Positions 1 through 4,284 of a stretch of DNA of 45,743 bases are shown one piece after another. Both the position numbers and the translations under genes were made by a program. Each line of letters begins with the position of its first letter. Within the stretch, counting starts at the first letter, position 1. This stretch comes from Planctomycetota bacterium (GTDB taxonomy: Bacteria; Planctomycetota; UBA8742; UBA2392), in NCBI GenBank assembly GCA_020425605.1, contig JAGQRH010000031.1, positions 1 to 45,743 on the forward strand, in the 5' to 3' direction. The notes beneath the pieces were generated by a model. It saw nothing but the letters and a program-made list of their open reading frames with translations. It had not been told where the DNA came from and did no database searches.

Positions 1-512
1 ATTCGCTTACCGTAACGAAGGGGACGCTCGAATACCTGCCAACGTTTACTGTTGAATCAGCTGACGGTAGCTACCGCGCTGACTCCACCTCGTACAACAC
101 CAGACCGCAGGAAGTCGTCATCGACCTGCTTCCACCCGGTACCTATACGCTTAAGTCAGACGGGGGTGAAATGGAGGTTGTGGTCTCAGCTGATACCTCC
201 GTCGTCTATGCACCGCGTAACTACGATTGCTATGTGCTGTCTATCAAACCAGCGGGCGGGCGAATTGAGACGCTTGGCTTGCTGGACGGCGACAAGTTGA
301 TCGAGATTGACGGCACCAGCATGGCCGAGGAGAACCTGTCGCGCCTAGCCCTGGAGACTTCGCTGACCAAGGACAACACCACGTGGACGGTGCAGCGCAA
401 CGGCGCGATCATTCCGGTCACCTTCAGCGGCAAGGACCTGATGACAATCCTAGAGGACCGCAGCAAAGAGACGCGAGAGAAGCTGCGCCCGAAGCGTGCA
501 TATAGGGACTGA
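1..512 (+). CDS. PDZ-like domain protein, C-terminal part (5' end outside window)
   Basis: The frame beginning at base 3 is open from the left edge and stops with TGA at 510-512, leaving 169 residues in view. The last 70 or so residues read like a PDZ fold: a beta-strand containing YVLSI, then GLLDGDKLIEIDG, which matches the typical PDZ 'GL..GD.I..ING' signature, then a helix and a final strand TWTVQRNG. The part before it (PPGTYTLKSDGG) looks like a small beta-sandwich repeat of the carboxypeptidase-regulatory or PEGA kind. No catalytic domain is visible in this fragment. The protein is probably extracytoplasmic, but the signal region lies outside the window. The convergent gene downstream ends 27 bases away. 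The PDZ call is moderately secure; the function is unknown. Confidence 0.75.
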   Translation, partial: SLTVTKGTLEYLPTFTVESADGSYRADSTSYNTRPQEVVIDLLPPGTYTLKSDGGEMEVVVSADTSVVYAPRNYDCYVLSIKPAGGRIETLGLLDGDKLIEIDGTSMAEENLSRLALETSLTKDNTTWTVQRNGAIIPVTFSGKDLMTILEDRSKETREKLRPKRAYRD

Positions 513-538
513 GGCCACTCATCTCTGCAAGGCCAAGA

Positions 539-1546
539 TTACCCCAGCGTGATCACGACTTTGCCGAAGTGGCGGCGGCTGGCGATTCGCTCGAAGGCTC
601 TGGGGGCTTCGTCAAAGGGGATCAGGTCATCCAGTAGCTCCGCGATGTTGATCTGCTGGACGAAGGCGTTCATGGCCAGGAAGTCCTGGCGGCTGCCGAC
701 GAAAATGCCCTTTAGCGTGGCGGACTTGTAGACCAGTGGCTGGATGTTCACCCCGCTCGCGATGCCGGTGAGACGGCCTACTTGCGAGATGCGCCCGCCG
801 GGCGCGAGCGCGTTGAGCGATTTCTCGAAAGTCTTTGCACCGGCCGTCTCGACTACAAGGTCTACGCCGTGGCCGCCGGTCAGGCGCAGCACTTCTTCAT
901 CCCAGTTCTCGTGCGTTCGGTAGTTTACGCCGTGGTCGGCGCCGAGATTCATCGCGCGCTCGAGTTTGCCGTCGTCGCTACTGGTGATGATCACGGTTGC
1001 CCCGCTGGCCTTGGCGAACTGCAGGGCGAACAGGCTGACGCCGCCAGTGCCGAGCAGCAGCACGGTCTGGCCGCGGGCGACGTGGGGAACCACTGCATTG
1101 AAGGCGGTCAGCCCCGCGACGGGCAGTGTCGCGCCTTCTACAAAGCTCATGTAGCGCGGCAGCTTGACCAGCCCATGCTGCGGAAATACGCGCAGCTCAG
1201 ACAGCACGCCCGGCAGGGTGAAGCCGAGGTCGCTGCCATAGACGTCCTGCTTGAGGCGGCCTGCGGGCCAGTTCTGGAAGAAGCAGCCGGCGACGCGGTC
1301 GCCCTTGTCGAACTCGTCGACGTCTGGGCCGAGCGCGATCACTTCGCCCGCGCCATCGGAAAGCGGCACGAGCGGCAACTGCTTCGGCGCACCGTACTCG
1401 CCGCGCAGGACCATCAGGTCGCGATAGTTCAGGCTGCAGGCACGCATGCGCACGAGCACTTCGCCCGGGCCGGGTGTGGGGTCGGGCGCGTCGGCCGGTG
1501 TGATCTCGGCCGTGGGGCCGACCTGCTGGATGACGTACTGGCGCAT
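539..1546 (-). CDS. Medium-chain NAD(P)-dependent alcohol dehydrogenase / quinone oxidoreductase family
   Basis: The 335-residue product has the two-domain MDR layout. An N-terminal GroES-like domain carries the GPGEVLVRM and LNYRDLMVLRGEY segments. A Rossmann domain has the dinucleotide-binding turn GTGGVSLFALQFAK near residue 165 and GGHGVDLVVETAG further on. The position that holds the catalytic zinc Cys in true alcohol dehydrogenases is occupied by YRD, as in the zinc-independent quinone-oxidoreductase branch. The enzyme therefore probably reduces enones or quinones, or oxidises alcohols, without catalytic zinc. The ATG at 1546 is the first plausible start. It is transcribed away from the tRNA array, whose 3' end lies 50 bases upstream. 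Substrate cannot be inferred. Confidence 0.9.
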   Translation of the reverse strand: MRQYVIQQVGPTAEITPADAPDPTPGPGEVLVRMRACSLNYRDLMVLRGEYGAPKQLPLVPLSDGAGEVIALGPDVDEFDKGDRVAGCFFQNWPAGRLKQDVYGSDLGFTLPGVLSELRVFPQHGLVKLPRYMSFVEGATLPVAGLTAFNAVVPHVARGQTVLLLGTGGVSLFALQFAKASGATVIITSSDDGKLERAMNLGADHGVNYRTHENWDEEVLRLTGGHGVDLVVETAGAKTFEKSLNALAPGGRISQVGRLTGIASGVNIQPLVYKSATLKGIFVGSRQDFLAMNAFVQQINIAELLDDLIPFDEAPRAFERIASRRHFGKVVITLG

Positions 1547-1598
1547 GCGTCCAGCATAGAACGACGGGCGGCGTGCGCAGTTTCAATCGGTGCCGAGT

Positions 1599-1668
1599 TG
1601 GCAGGACGTGAAAGAGTCGAACTCTCCCGGTCAGCTTTGGAGACCGACGTGGCCCCGGGCCCCGTCCT
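1599..1668 (-). tRNA. tRNA-Trp(CCA), with minimal D-arm
   Basis: On the minus strand an AGGACGG acceptor strand pairs with ACGTCCT (the 7-66 pair is mismatched), followed by G73 and an encoded CCA. The anticodon loop CTCCAAA gives CCA with U33 and A37-A38. The T-arm GAGAG-TTCGACT-CTTTC is regular. The D-arm is only GGCC-CGG-GGCC, a 4-bp stem capped by three bases, so the whole gene is 70 nt including CCA. G18-G19 could be the GG of the 3-nt loop. It may be a working tRNA with a shrunken D-arm or a decaying copy. It is the most distal member of the array. Confidence 0.7.
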
Positions 1669-1675
1669 GTGGGCA

Positions 1676-1743
1676 TGGCGCGGCTGGGCTCGAACCAGCT
1701 TCCCCGCATTGGTGCGGTGCATCACCCTCAATGCTTCGTGCCC
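1676..1743 (-). pseudogene. Degenerate tRNA-like sequence
   Basis: A perfect T-arm (GCTGG-TTCGAGC-CCAGC) and a good D-arm (GCAT-TGAGGGTG-ATGC, with GGG in the loop) are present. The anticodon arm is CCGCA-CCAA-TGCGG, leaving a 4-nt loop that cannot display a normal anticodon. The acceptor strands pair only partly in the standard register; a better GGGCA/TGCCC pairing would leave extra unpaired bases next to the T-stem. It lies between tRNA-Trp and tRNA-Gln, spaced like a normal array member. I read it as a broken tRNA, possibly once Trp because CCA is in the loop. The isotype cannot be assigned. Confidence 0.5.
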
Positions 1744-1748
1744 GAATG

Positions 1749-1823
1749 TGGTTCGCGGGGATGGATTCTAACCACCATTTTCGGGTTCAGAGCCCGACGT
1801 CCTAACAGTTGGACGACCCGCGA
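1749..1823 (-). tRNA. tRNA-Gln(CTG), with U19-A56 elbow pair
   Basis: The acceptor TCGCGGG/CCCGCGA is perfect, followed by A73 and encoded CCA. The anticodon stem TCGGG/CCCGA holds loop CTCTGAA, anticodon CTG, which decodes CAG. The D-stem is GTCC/GGAC with loop AACTGTTA. The T-arm is GGTGG-TTAGAAT-CCATC. Position 56 is A instead of the near-universal C, and the facing D-loop position 19 is T instead of G, so a Watson-Crick elbow pair is kept but swapped. The HNH gene lies immediately upstream on the same strand. Confidence 0.85.
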
Positions 1824-1850
1824 GTGATGAGGGCGCGGCGTCCCGCGCCC

Positions 1851-2456
1851 TCAGGTCTTGACCTTCACGTGCTTCTCGTTGAGGAACGGATTCCAGGTCT
1901 CGTGCGTGTTAACACCGCACAGGATCAGCTGGTCGCGCGTCGGCTGGAACGGCTCGCGCAGCAGTTCCATCCCCGCCTCACGCGGCGTGCGGTTGCCCTT
2001 GAGATGATTGCAGCGGTTGCACGCCAGCACGCAGTTCAGCCAGTTCGTGCCGCCGCCGCGCGAGATCGGCTGCACGTGGTCGATCGTCATGTTCTGCCGG
2101 TGCACATGCAGCCCGCAGAACTGGCACTGCCCGTTGTCGCGCTCATAGACGCCACGGCGCGAGTAGGGCACGCCCGTGTTGGGAAAGCCCGCGAACTTGG
2201 CCAGTGTAATGACTTCCGGCTTGCGCACCTGCAGGTGCGCCGTGCGGATGTAGTCGTGCTCGACGACATGCGCATCGTTGCGGACGGCCTTCTCGCTGAG
2301 CCACTGGGCCCAGTCGAACATCTGGTAGTTCTCGGGATCCACGACGCGCGCACGCCCGCGGAACACCAATGTCAGTGCCTGCTTCACCACGACGGTGGCG
2401 ATCGGCTGCCAGACCCGGTTGAGGGTCAGCACACGCTCAAGTTCAATCCGGGACAT
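1851..2456 (-). CDS. HNH endonuclease embedded in the tRNA array
   Basis: This 201-residue protein starts at ATG 2456, chosen because an AGGAGG ribosome-binding site (2462-2467, minus strand) sits at ideal distance; the longer open frame runs through tRNA-Met. The N-terminal half carries the conserved LTLNRVWQPI and FRGRARVVDPENY segments of a family of standalone HNH proteins. The C-terminal half is the HNH module: a CQFCG zinc knuckle, the catalytic segment TIDHVQPISRGGG, then NCVLACNRCNHLKGNRTP with the second zinc pair and the final N/H of the motif. It should cut nucleic acid with a divalent metal. It lies between tRNA-Gln and tRNA-Met on the same strand. It could be a homing-type or defence nuclease, or a conserved housekeeping nuclease that merely sits here; the sequence does not decide. 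Confidence 0.92.
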   Translation of the reverse strand: MSRIELERVLTLNRVWQPIATVVVKQALTLVFRGRARVVDPENYQMFDWAQWLSEKAVRNDAHVVEHDYIRTAHLQVRKPEVITLAKFAGFPNTGVPYSRRGVYERDNGQCQFCGLHVHRQNMTIDHVQPISRGGGTNWLNCVLACNRCNHLKGNRTPREAGMELLREPFQPTRDQLILCGVNTHETWNPFLNEKHVKVKT

Positions 2457-2481
2457 GCTGCCTCCTTTCGGGTGTGGCGAT

Positions 2482-2504
2482 GGCGGGGGCACTGTGCCCC
2501 CGCC
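2482..2504 (-). terminator. Perfect 10-bp hairpin between tRNA-Met and HNH gene
   Basis: GGCGGGGGCA and TGCCCCCGCC pair perfectly around a CTG loop. On the minus strand it follows the 3' end of tRNA-Met by 8 bases and precedes the HNH ribosome-binding site by 14. No U-tract follows, so it may be a processing or stabilising stem rather than a true terminator. Confidence 0.5.
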
Positions 2505-2512
2505 GGAATGTA

Positions 2513-2578
2513 GCGGTGGCCGGAATCGAACCGGCGTCAACGGGATTATGAGACCCGTGTGCTTCCAAAGCTCACCGC
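2513..2578 (-). tRNA. tRNA-Met(CAT), very short, 3-nt D-loop
   Basis: The anticodon loop CTCATAA within CGGGT/TCCCG gives CAT, with a T-T mismatch closing the loop. The T-arm GCCGG-TTCGATT-CCGGC is perfect. The acceptor GCGGTGA/CCACCGC pairs at six of seven positions. The D-arm is reduced to GCTT-TGG-AAGC with no separate spacer bases 8-9, giving a body of only 66 nt. CCA is not encoded (TACA follows). It could be an elongator-type Met or lysidine-Ile tRNA, or a decaying copy. Confidence 0.65.
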
Positions 2579-2584
2579 AGTAAC

Positions 2585-2658
2585 TGGTCCGCCCAGTGGG
2601 AGTTGAACCCACATCTCCCCGGGTAAGAACCGGGTGCTCTGCATTGAGCTACAGGCGA
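2585..2658 (-). tRNA. tRNA-Lys(CTT)
   Basis: The acceptor TCGCCTG/TGGGCGG pairs throughout with several wobbles, followed by A73 and encoded CCA. Anticodon stem CCCGG/CCGGG has loop TTCTTAC, anticodon CTT, decoding AAG. T-arm GTGGG-TTCAACT-CCCAC is perfect. The D-stem GCTC/GAGC closes a 6-nt loop AATGCA that lacks the usual GG. With C at 56, the 19-56 pair would be C-C, so this is the one array member with an apparently unpaired elbow. Confidence 0.85.
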
Positions 2659-2697
2659 ATTGGAGCCGCCGGCGGAGTTGTGAAGCAACGTACCTGA

Positions 2698-2777
2698 GCG
2701 TCGTGTTGCGACACGCAGGAGCAACCCGCATTTCGCCTTTACGAAGGGCGAGTCCTGGCATAGGACGACAGCGACGC
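2698..2777 (-). pseudogene. tRNA-Thr(CGT)-like sequence, damaged
   Basis: The D-arm GTCC-TATGCCA-GGAC and an anticodon arm with loop TTCGTAA (anticodon CGT, U33 present) are recognisable and correctly spaced. A T-arm is only weakly formed around TTGCTCC. The acceptor strands GCGTCGC and ACGACGC pair at six of seven positions but lie too far from the T-arm, and no CCA follows. The T-loop would have G56 facing C19, echoing the Ala and Gly genes. Probably a tRNA-Thr that has lost its fold, but chance similarity is possible. Confidence 0.35.
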
Positions 2778-2833
2778 GTGGACGTTGCAGCGACGAAGGG
2801 GCGCTCACTAGGCGCGACCTTCACCTATCGAAC

Positions 2834-2874
2834 GCGAAGCGGTGCTTCGCATCCGATGCATTCGCTGCGCGAAT
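2834..2874. repeat. Two perfect 3-nt-loop hairpins
   Basis: GCGAAGC-GGT-GCTTCGC (2834-2850) and ATTCGC-TGC-GCGAAT (2860-2874) follow each other. The second touches the encoded CCA of tRNA-Val. On the minus strand both lie just downstream of tRNA-Val, so they may mark its 3' processing or attenuate read-through. No U-tract follows either. Confidence 0.5.
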
Positions 2875-2947
2875 GGACCCCAGTGAGTGAATCGAACACT
2901 CGTCTCTTCTTTGTAAGAGAAGCGTCTTCCCATTGGACGAACCGGGG
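2874..2947 (-). tRNA. tRNA-Val(TAC)
   Basis: Acceptor CCCCGGT/ACTGGGG pairs fully with one G-T wobble, followed by T73 in DNA terms and encoded CCA. Anticodon stem CTTCT/AGAAG has loop CTTACAA, anticodon TAC, decoding GTA. T-arm GAGTG-TTCGATT-CACTC is perfect and the D-loop contains GGG. The cloverleaf is canonical. Confidence 0.93.
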
Positions 2948-2949
2948 GG

Positions 2950-3022
2950 TCGCGGAGGTGGGACTCGAACCCACGTGCTCTTGCTCCCGGGGCAAGCGTC
3001 TTCGCCGCTAGACAACTCCGCG
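2950..3022 (-). tRNA. tRNA-Pro(CGG), with C33
   Basis: Acceptor CGCGGAG/CTCCGCG is perfect, with the C1-G72 pair and A73 typical of bacterial tRNA-Pro. Anticodon stem CTTGC/GCAAG has loop CCCGGGA: anticodon CGG with G37, as expected for Pro, but position 33 is C instead of the near-invariant U. T-arm GTGGG-TTCGAGT-CCCAC and D-loop AGCGGCGA are regular. CCA is not encoded (CCC follows). Confidence 0.88.
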
Positions 3023-3029
3023 TAGAGTT

Positions 3030-3104
3030 TGGCTGGCTCGGCAGGACTCAAACCTGCGTTTCGGCTTTCGGAGAGCCGCGTCCTGTTCGCTGGACGACGA
3101 GCCA
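3030..3104 (-). tRNA. tRNA-Arg(CCG), with A19-U56 elbow pair
   Basis: Acceptor TGGCTCG/CGAGCCA is perfect, followed by G73 and encoded CCA. Anticodon stem CGGCT/AGCCG has loop CTCCGAA, anticodon CCG, decoding CGG. T-arm GCAGG-TTTGAGT-CCTGC has T at position 56. D-loop AGCGAACA aligns column by column with AACGGACA of the other tRNA-Arg, placing A at 19 and keeping the arginine identity base A20. The swapped A19-U56 pair is therefore complementary. C35 is also present. Confidence 0.9.
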
Positions 3105-3105
3105 T

Positions 3106-3180
3106 TGGTGAGCGTACGGGGATTCGAACCCCGACCTTTCGGATGAGAACCGAAGATCCTTGCCGTTAGACGATACGCCC
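3106..3180 (-). tRNA. tRNA-Glu(CTC)
   Basis: Acceptor GGGCGTA/TACGCTC pairs with one wobble, followed by A73 and encoded CCA. Anticodon stem TTCGG/CCGAA has loop TTCTCAT, anticodon CTC, decoding GAG. T-arm CGGGG-TTCGAAT-CCCCG is perfect and the D-loop keeps GG. A single base separates it from tRNA-Arg. Confidence 0.93.
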
Positions 3181-3181
3181 G

Positions 3182-3253
3182 CGACCCCACGGGGAGTTGA
3201 ACCCCGACCTTCCCGGAGACAACGGGAAATCATAGCCGTTAGACCATGGGGCC
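3182..3253 (-). tRNA. tRNA-Asp(GTC)
   Basis: Acceptor GGCCCCA/TGGGGTC pairs with one wobble, with G73 as expected for Asp. CCA is not encoded. Anticodon stem TCCCG/CGGGA has loop TTGTCTC, anticodon GTC. T-arm CGGGG-TTCAACT-CCCCG is perfect and the D-loop contains CGG. Confidence 0.93.
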
Positions 3254-3262
3254 GATGAAGCA

Positions 3263-3330
3263 AGTTGATCGTTGGTAGTTGACAGGAAGTGCAGCTTCTA
3301 CCAACTACAAACCATCAACCACCAACTGCA
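3263..3330 (+). repeat. Dispersed repeat, copy A (inverted relative to copy B)
   Basis: About 70 bases built of GTTGGTAG/CTACCAAC units. They begin AGTTGATCGTTGGTAGT and end with CCATCAAC and ACCAACTG. The reverse complement of 5297-5373 follows the same plan with near-identical ends. The element is itself an imperfect palindrome. It sits between tRNA-Asp and tRNA-Ile. Confidence 0.75.
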
Positions 3331-3334
3331 GTTC

Positions 3335-3408
3335 TGGTAGAGACACGTGGAATCGAACCGCGGTCGCCCGCTTATCAAGCGGGTGCTCTGCCATTGAGCT
3401 ATGCCTCT
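3335..3408 (-). tRNA. tRNA-Ile(GAT)
   Basis: Acceptor AGAGGCA/TGTCTCT pairs fully with one wobble, followed by A73 and encoded CCA. Anticodon stem CCCGC/GCGGG has loop TTGATAA, anticodon GAT, decoding ATC. D-stem GCTC/GAGC closes loop AATGGCA. T-arm CGCGG-TTCGATT-CCACG has one mismatch. Its first base, 3408, is also the last base of the CCA of the upstream tRNA-Arg. Confidence 0.93.
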
Positions 3409-3482
3409 GGCCGACTCGGGTGGACTCGAACCACCATCACGGACTTCGCAAGCCCGCATCCTGTCCGTTGGACGACGAGTCG
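3408..3482 (-). tRNA. tRNA-Arg(GCG)
   Basis: Acceptor CGACTCG/CGAGTCG is perfect, followed by G73 and encoded CCA. Anticodon stem CGGGC/GTCCG has loop TTGCGAA, so the anticodon is GCG rather than the ACG (inosine) used by most bacteria for CGU/CGC. D-loop AACGGACA carries GG and A20; T-arm GGTGG-TTCGAGT-CCACC is perfect. It overlaps tRNA-Ile by one base. Confidence 0.92.
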
Positions 3483-3580
3483 TTGAATGTTTCGCCAGCG
3501 CCCGCTCACGCAGAGCCGCGCCCATTGGCTGGGATCGGATGGCCTGCCATGAGCGAGCCGAAGGCGACGGAAGCTTCACC

Positions 3581-3631
3581 GTATCGGGCGAAACGCCGTG
3601 CGTTTCGCCCGATACAGTTGCTTCGCAACTG
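3581..3631. repeat. Tandem perfect hairpins downstream of tRNA-Ala
   Basis: A 15-bp perfect stem, GTATCGGGCGAAACG with its complement at 3601-3615 around CCGTG, is followed by CAGTTGC-TTC-GCAACTG (3615-3631). On the minus strand both come straight after the tRNA-Ala 3' end; the second stem contains its terminal bases. They could act as terminators or RNA-processing stems, but there is no U-tract. The rest of 3483-3580 shows nothing recognisable. Confidence 0.7.
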
Positions 3632-3704
3632 GTAGACCGGCTGGGATTTCAACCCAGACTGCACGCTTGCAGGGCGTGCGTGCTCGCGTTGACACTACCG
3701 GCCC
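3630..3704 (-). tRNA. tRNA-Ala(TGC), with C19-G56 elbow pair and C33
   Basis: Acceptor GGGCCGG/CCGGTCT pairs with two G-T wobbles, followed by A73 and encoded CCA. Anticodon stem CACGC/GCGTG has loop CCTGCAA: anticodon TGC with C instead of U at 33. T-arm CTGGG-TTGAAAT-CCCAG has G at 56. D-loop CAACGCGA has C at 19, so the elbow pair is C-G instead of G-C. The acceptor lacks the usual G3-T70 identity wobble in its standard context but does have a G3-T70 pair by my numbering. Confidence 0.87.
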
Positions 3705-3709
3705 GTAAC

Positions 3710-3785
3710 TGGAGCGCGTGGCGGGACTTCAACCCGCGATTTCCTGCCTGGCAAGCAGGCGTCTTAGGCACTAGACCACACGCGC
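3710..3785 (-). tRNA. tRNA-Gly(GCC), with C19-G56 elbow pair
   Basis: Acceptor GCGCGTG/CACGCGC is perfect, followed by T73 and encoded CCA. Anticodon stem CCTGC/GCAGG has loop TTGCCAG, anticodon GCC, decoding GGC. T-arm GCGGG-TTGAAGT-CCCGC has G at 56. D-loop AGTGCCTA differs from the usual AGTGGTTA form by C at 19. All stems are intact, so the double change looks compensatory, not degenerative. Between this gene and tRNA-Phe (3786-3856) I see no gene. Confidence 0.92.
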
Positions 3786-3856
3786 AGAATGTGTACCCCC
3801 TTTGGCGGGCTGGACCGCGCTCAGGGGGCGTGAACTCGACACGGTTGTCAAAGAGC

Positions 3857-3931
3857 TGGCGTGCCCGCCCGGACTCGAACCGGGACCTCCGCGGCTTCAA
3901 CACGGCGCTCTGCCTGTTGAGCTACGGGCAC
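3857..3931 (-). tRNA. tRNA-Phe(GAA)
   Basis: Acceptor GTGCCCG/CGGGCAC is perfect, followed by a G discriminator and encoded CCA. Anticodon stem CCGTG/CGCGG has loop TTGAAGC, anticodon GAA. D-loop AACAGGCA has GG and the T-arm CCCGG-TTCGAGT-CCGGG is perfect. Canonical. Confidence 0.94.
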
Positions 3932-3937
3932 TCAATC

Positions 3938-4010
3938 TGGGTGCGGGCGCGGATTCGAACCGCCCCTTCGCTTTCACAGAGCGACATGCCGCCCTTACAC
4001 CAACCCGCAC
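3938..4010 (-). tRNA. tRNA-His(GTG), first gene of the array
   Basis: Anticodon stem TCGCT/AGCGA has loop CTGTGAA, anticodon GTG. The D-loop has GGG and the T-loop is TTCGAAT. Acceptor GTGCGGG/CCCGCAC is perfect. The following CCCAG can be read as C73 plus an encoded CCA, with the first G as the His-specific G-1 if the T/acceptor stack is one base short; otherwise CCA is added later. It is the promoter-proximal tRNA. Confidence 0.9.
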
Positions 4011-4017
4011 AAATGAA

Positions 4018-4045
4018 AGCGGGGACCTCACCTGAGGTCCCCGCT
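4018..4045 (-). terminator. 13-bp perfect hairpin upstream of tRNA-His
   Basis: AGCGGGGACCTCA pairs with its complement across a CC turn. On the minus strand it lies between rtcA and tRNA-His and is followed by a short T-rich stretch (TTTCATTT). It may terminate or attenuate rtcBA transcription before the array, or form the array's leader. The rest of 4046-4209 holds no gene. Confidence 0.6.
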
Positions 4046-4209
4046 GCGAAGCCTGATCGCTCAGACCAGCGGTGGACCCTGTCGGCCGATACCCCCACGC
4101 ATCGCCTTTGGAAGGCGCTTGCGCGTATCATGATTTTCGAGTTGCGCTGACATCTCAATCCTTCGTGACTCAATCCAACCGCTGACTACACAGAAGTAAC
4201 CCGGATGTC

Positions 4210-4241
4210 TTGACGTGTCAATAACAATCTTGACGCGTCAA
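4210..4241. promoter_or_regulatory. Twin 12-bp palindromic operator
   Basis: TTGACGTGTCAA (4210-4221) and the perfect palindrome TTGACGCGTCAA (4230-4241) are spaced 20 bases centre to centre, close to two helical turns. This is a layout typical of cooperative binding by a dimeric repressor or activator. They lie between the rtcA stop codon and the tRNA array. On the minus strand the first copy contains TTGACA, a consensus -35 sequence, but the base run 17 bases further on (TACTTC) is a poor -10. The regulator is not identifiable. Confidence 0.6.
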
Positions 4242-4284
4242 CAAGTATCTAACGCGGGTACGGCCTGCCGGGTTGCGGAAAATG

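Noticed and set aside
1676..1743. Reading this tRNA-like sequence as an intact tRNA
   Set aside because: The anticodon arm leaves only a 4-nt loop and the acceptor stem does not pair in the normal register.
782..1771. Long plus-strand open frame opposite the dehydrogenase and first tRNAs
   Set aside because: It is antisense to a well-recognised gene, runs through tRNA sequence, and has the Arg/Ala/Val-rich composition of a GC-rich shadow frame.
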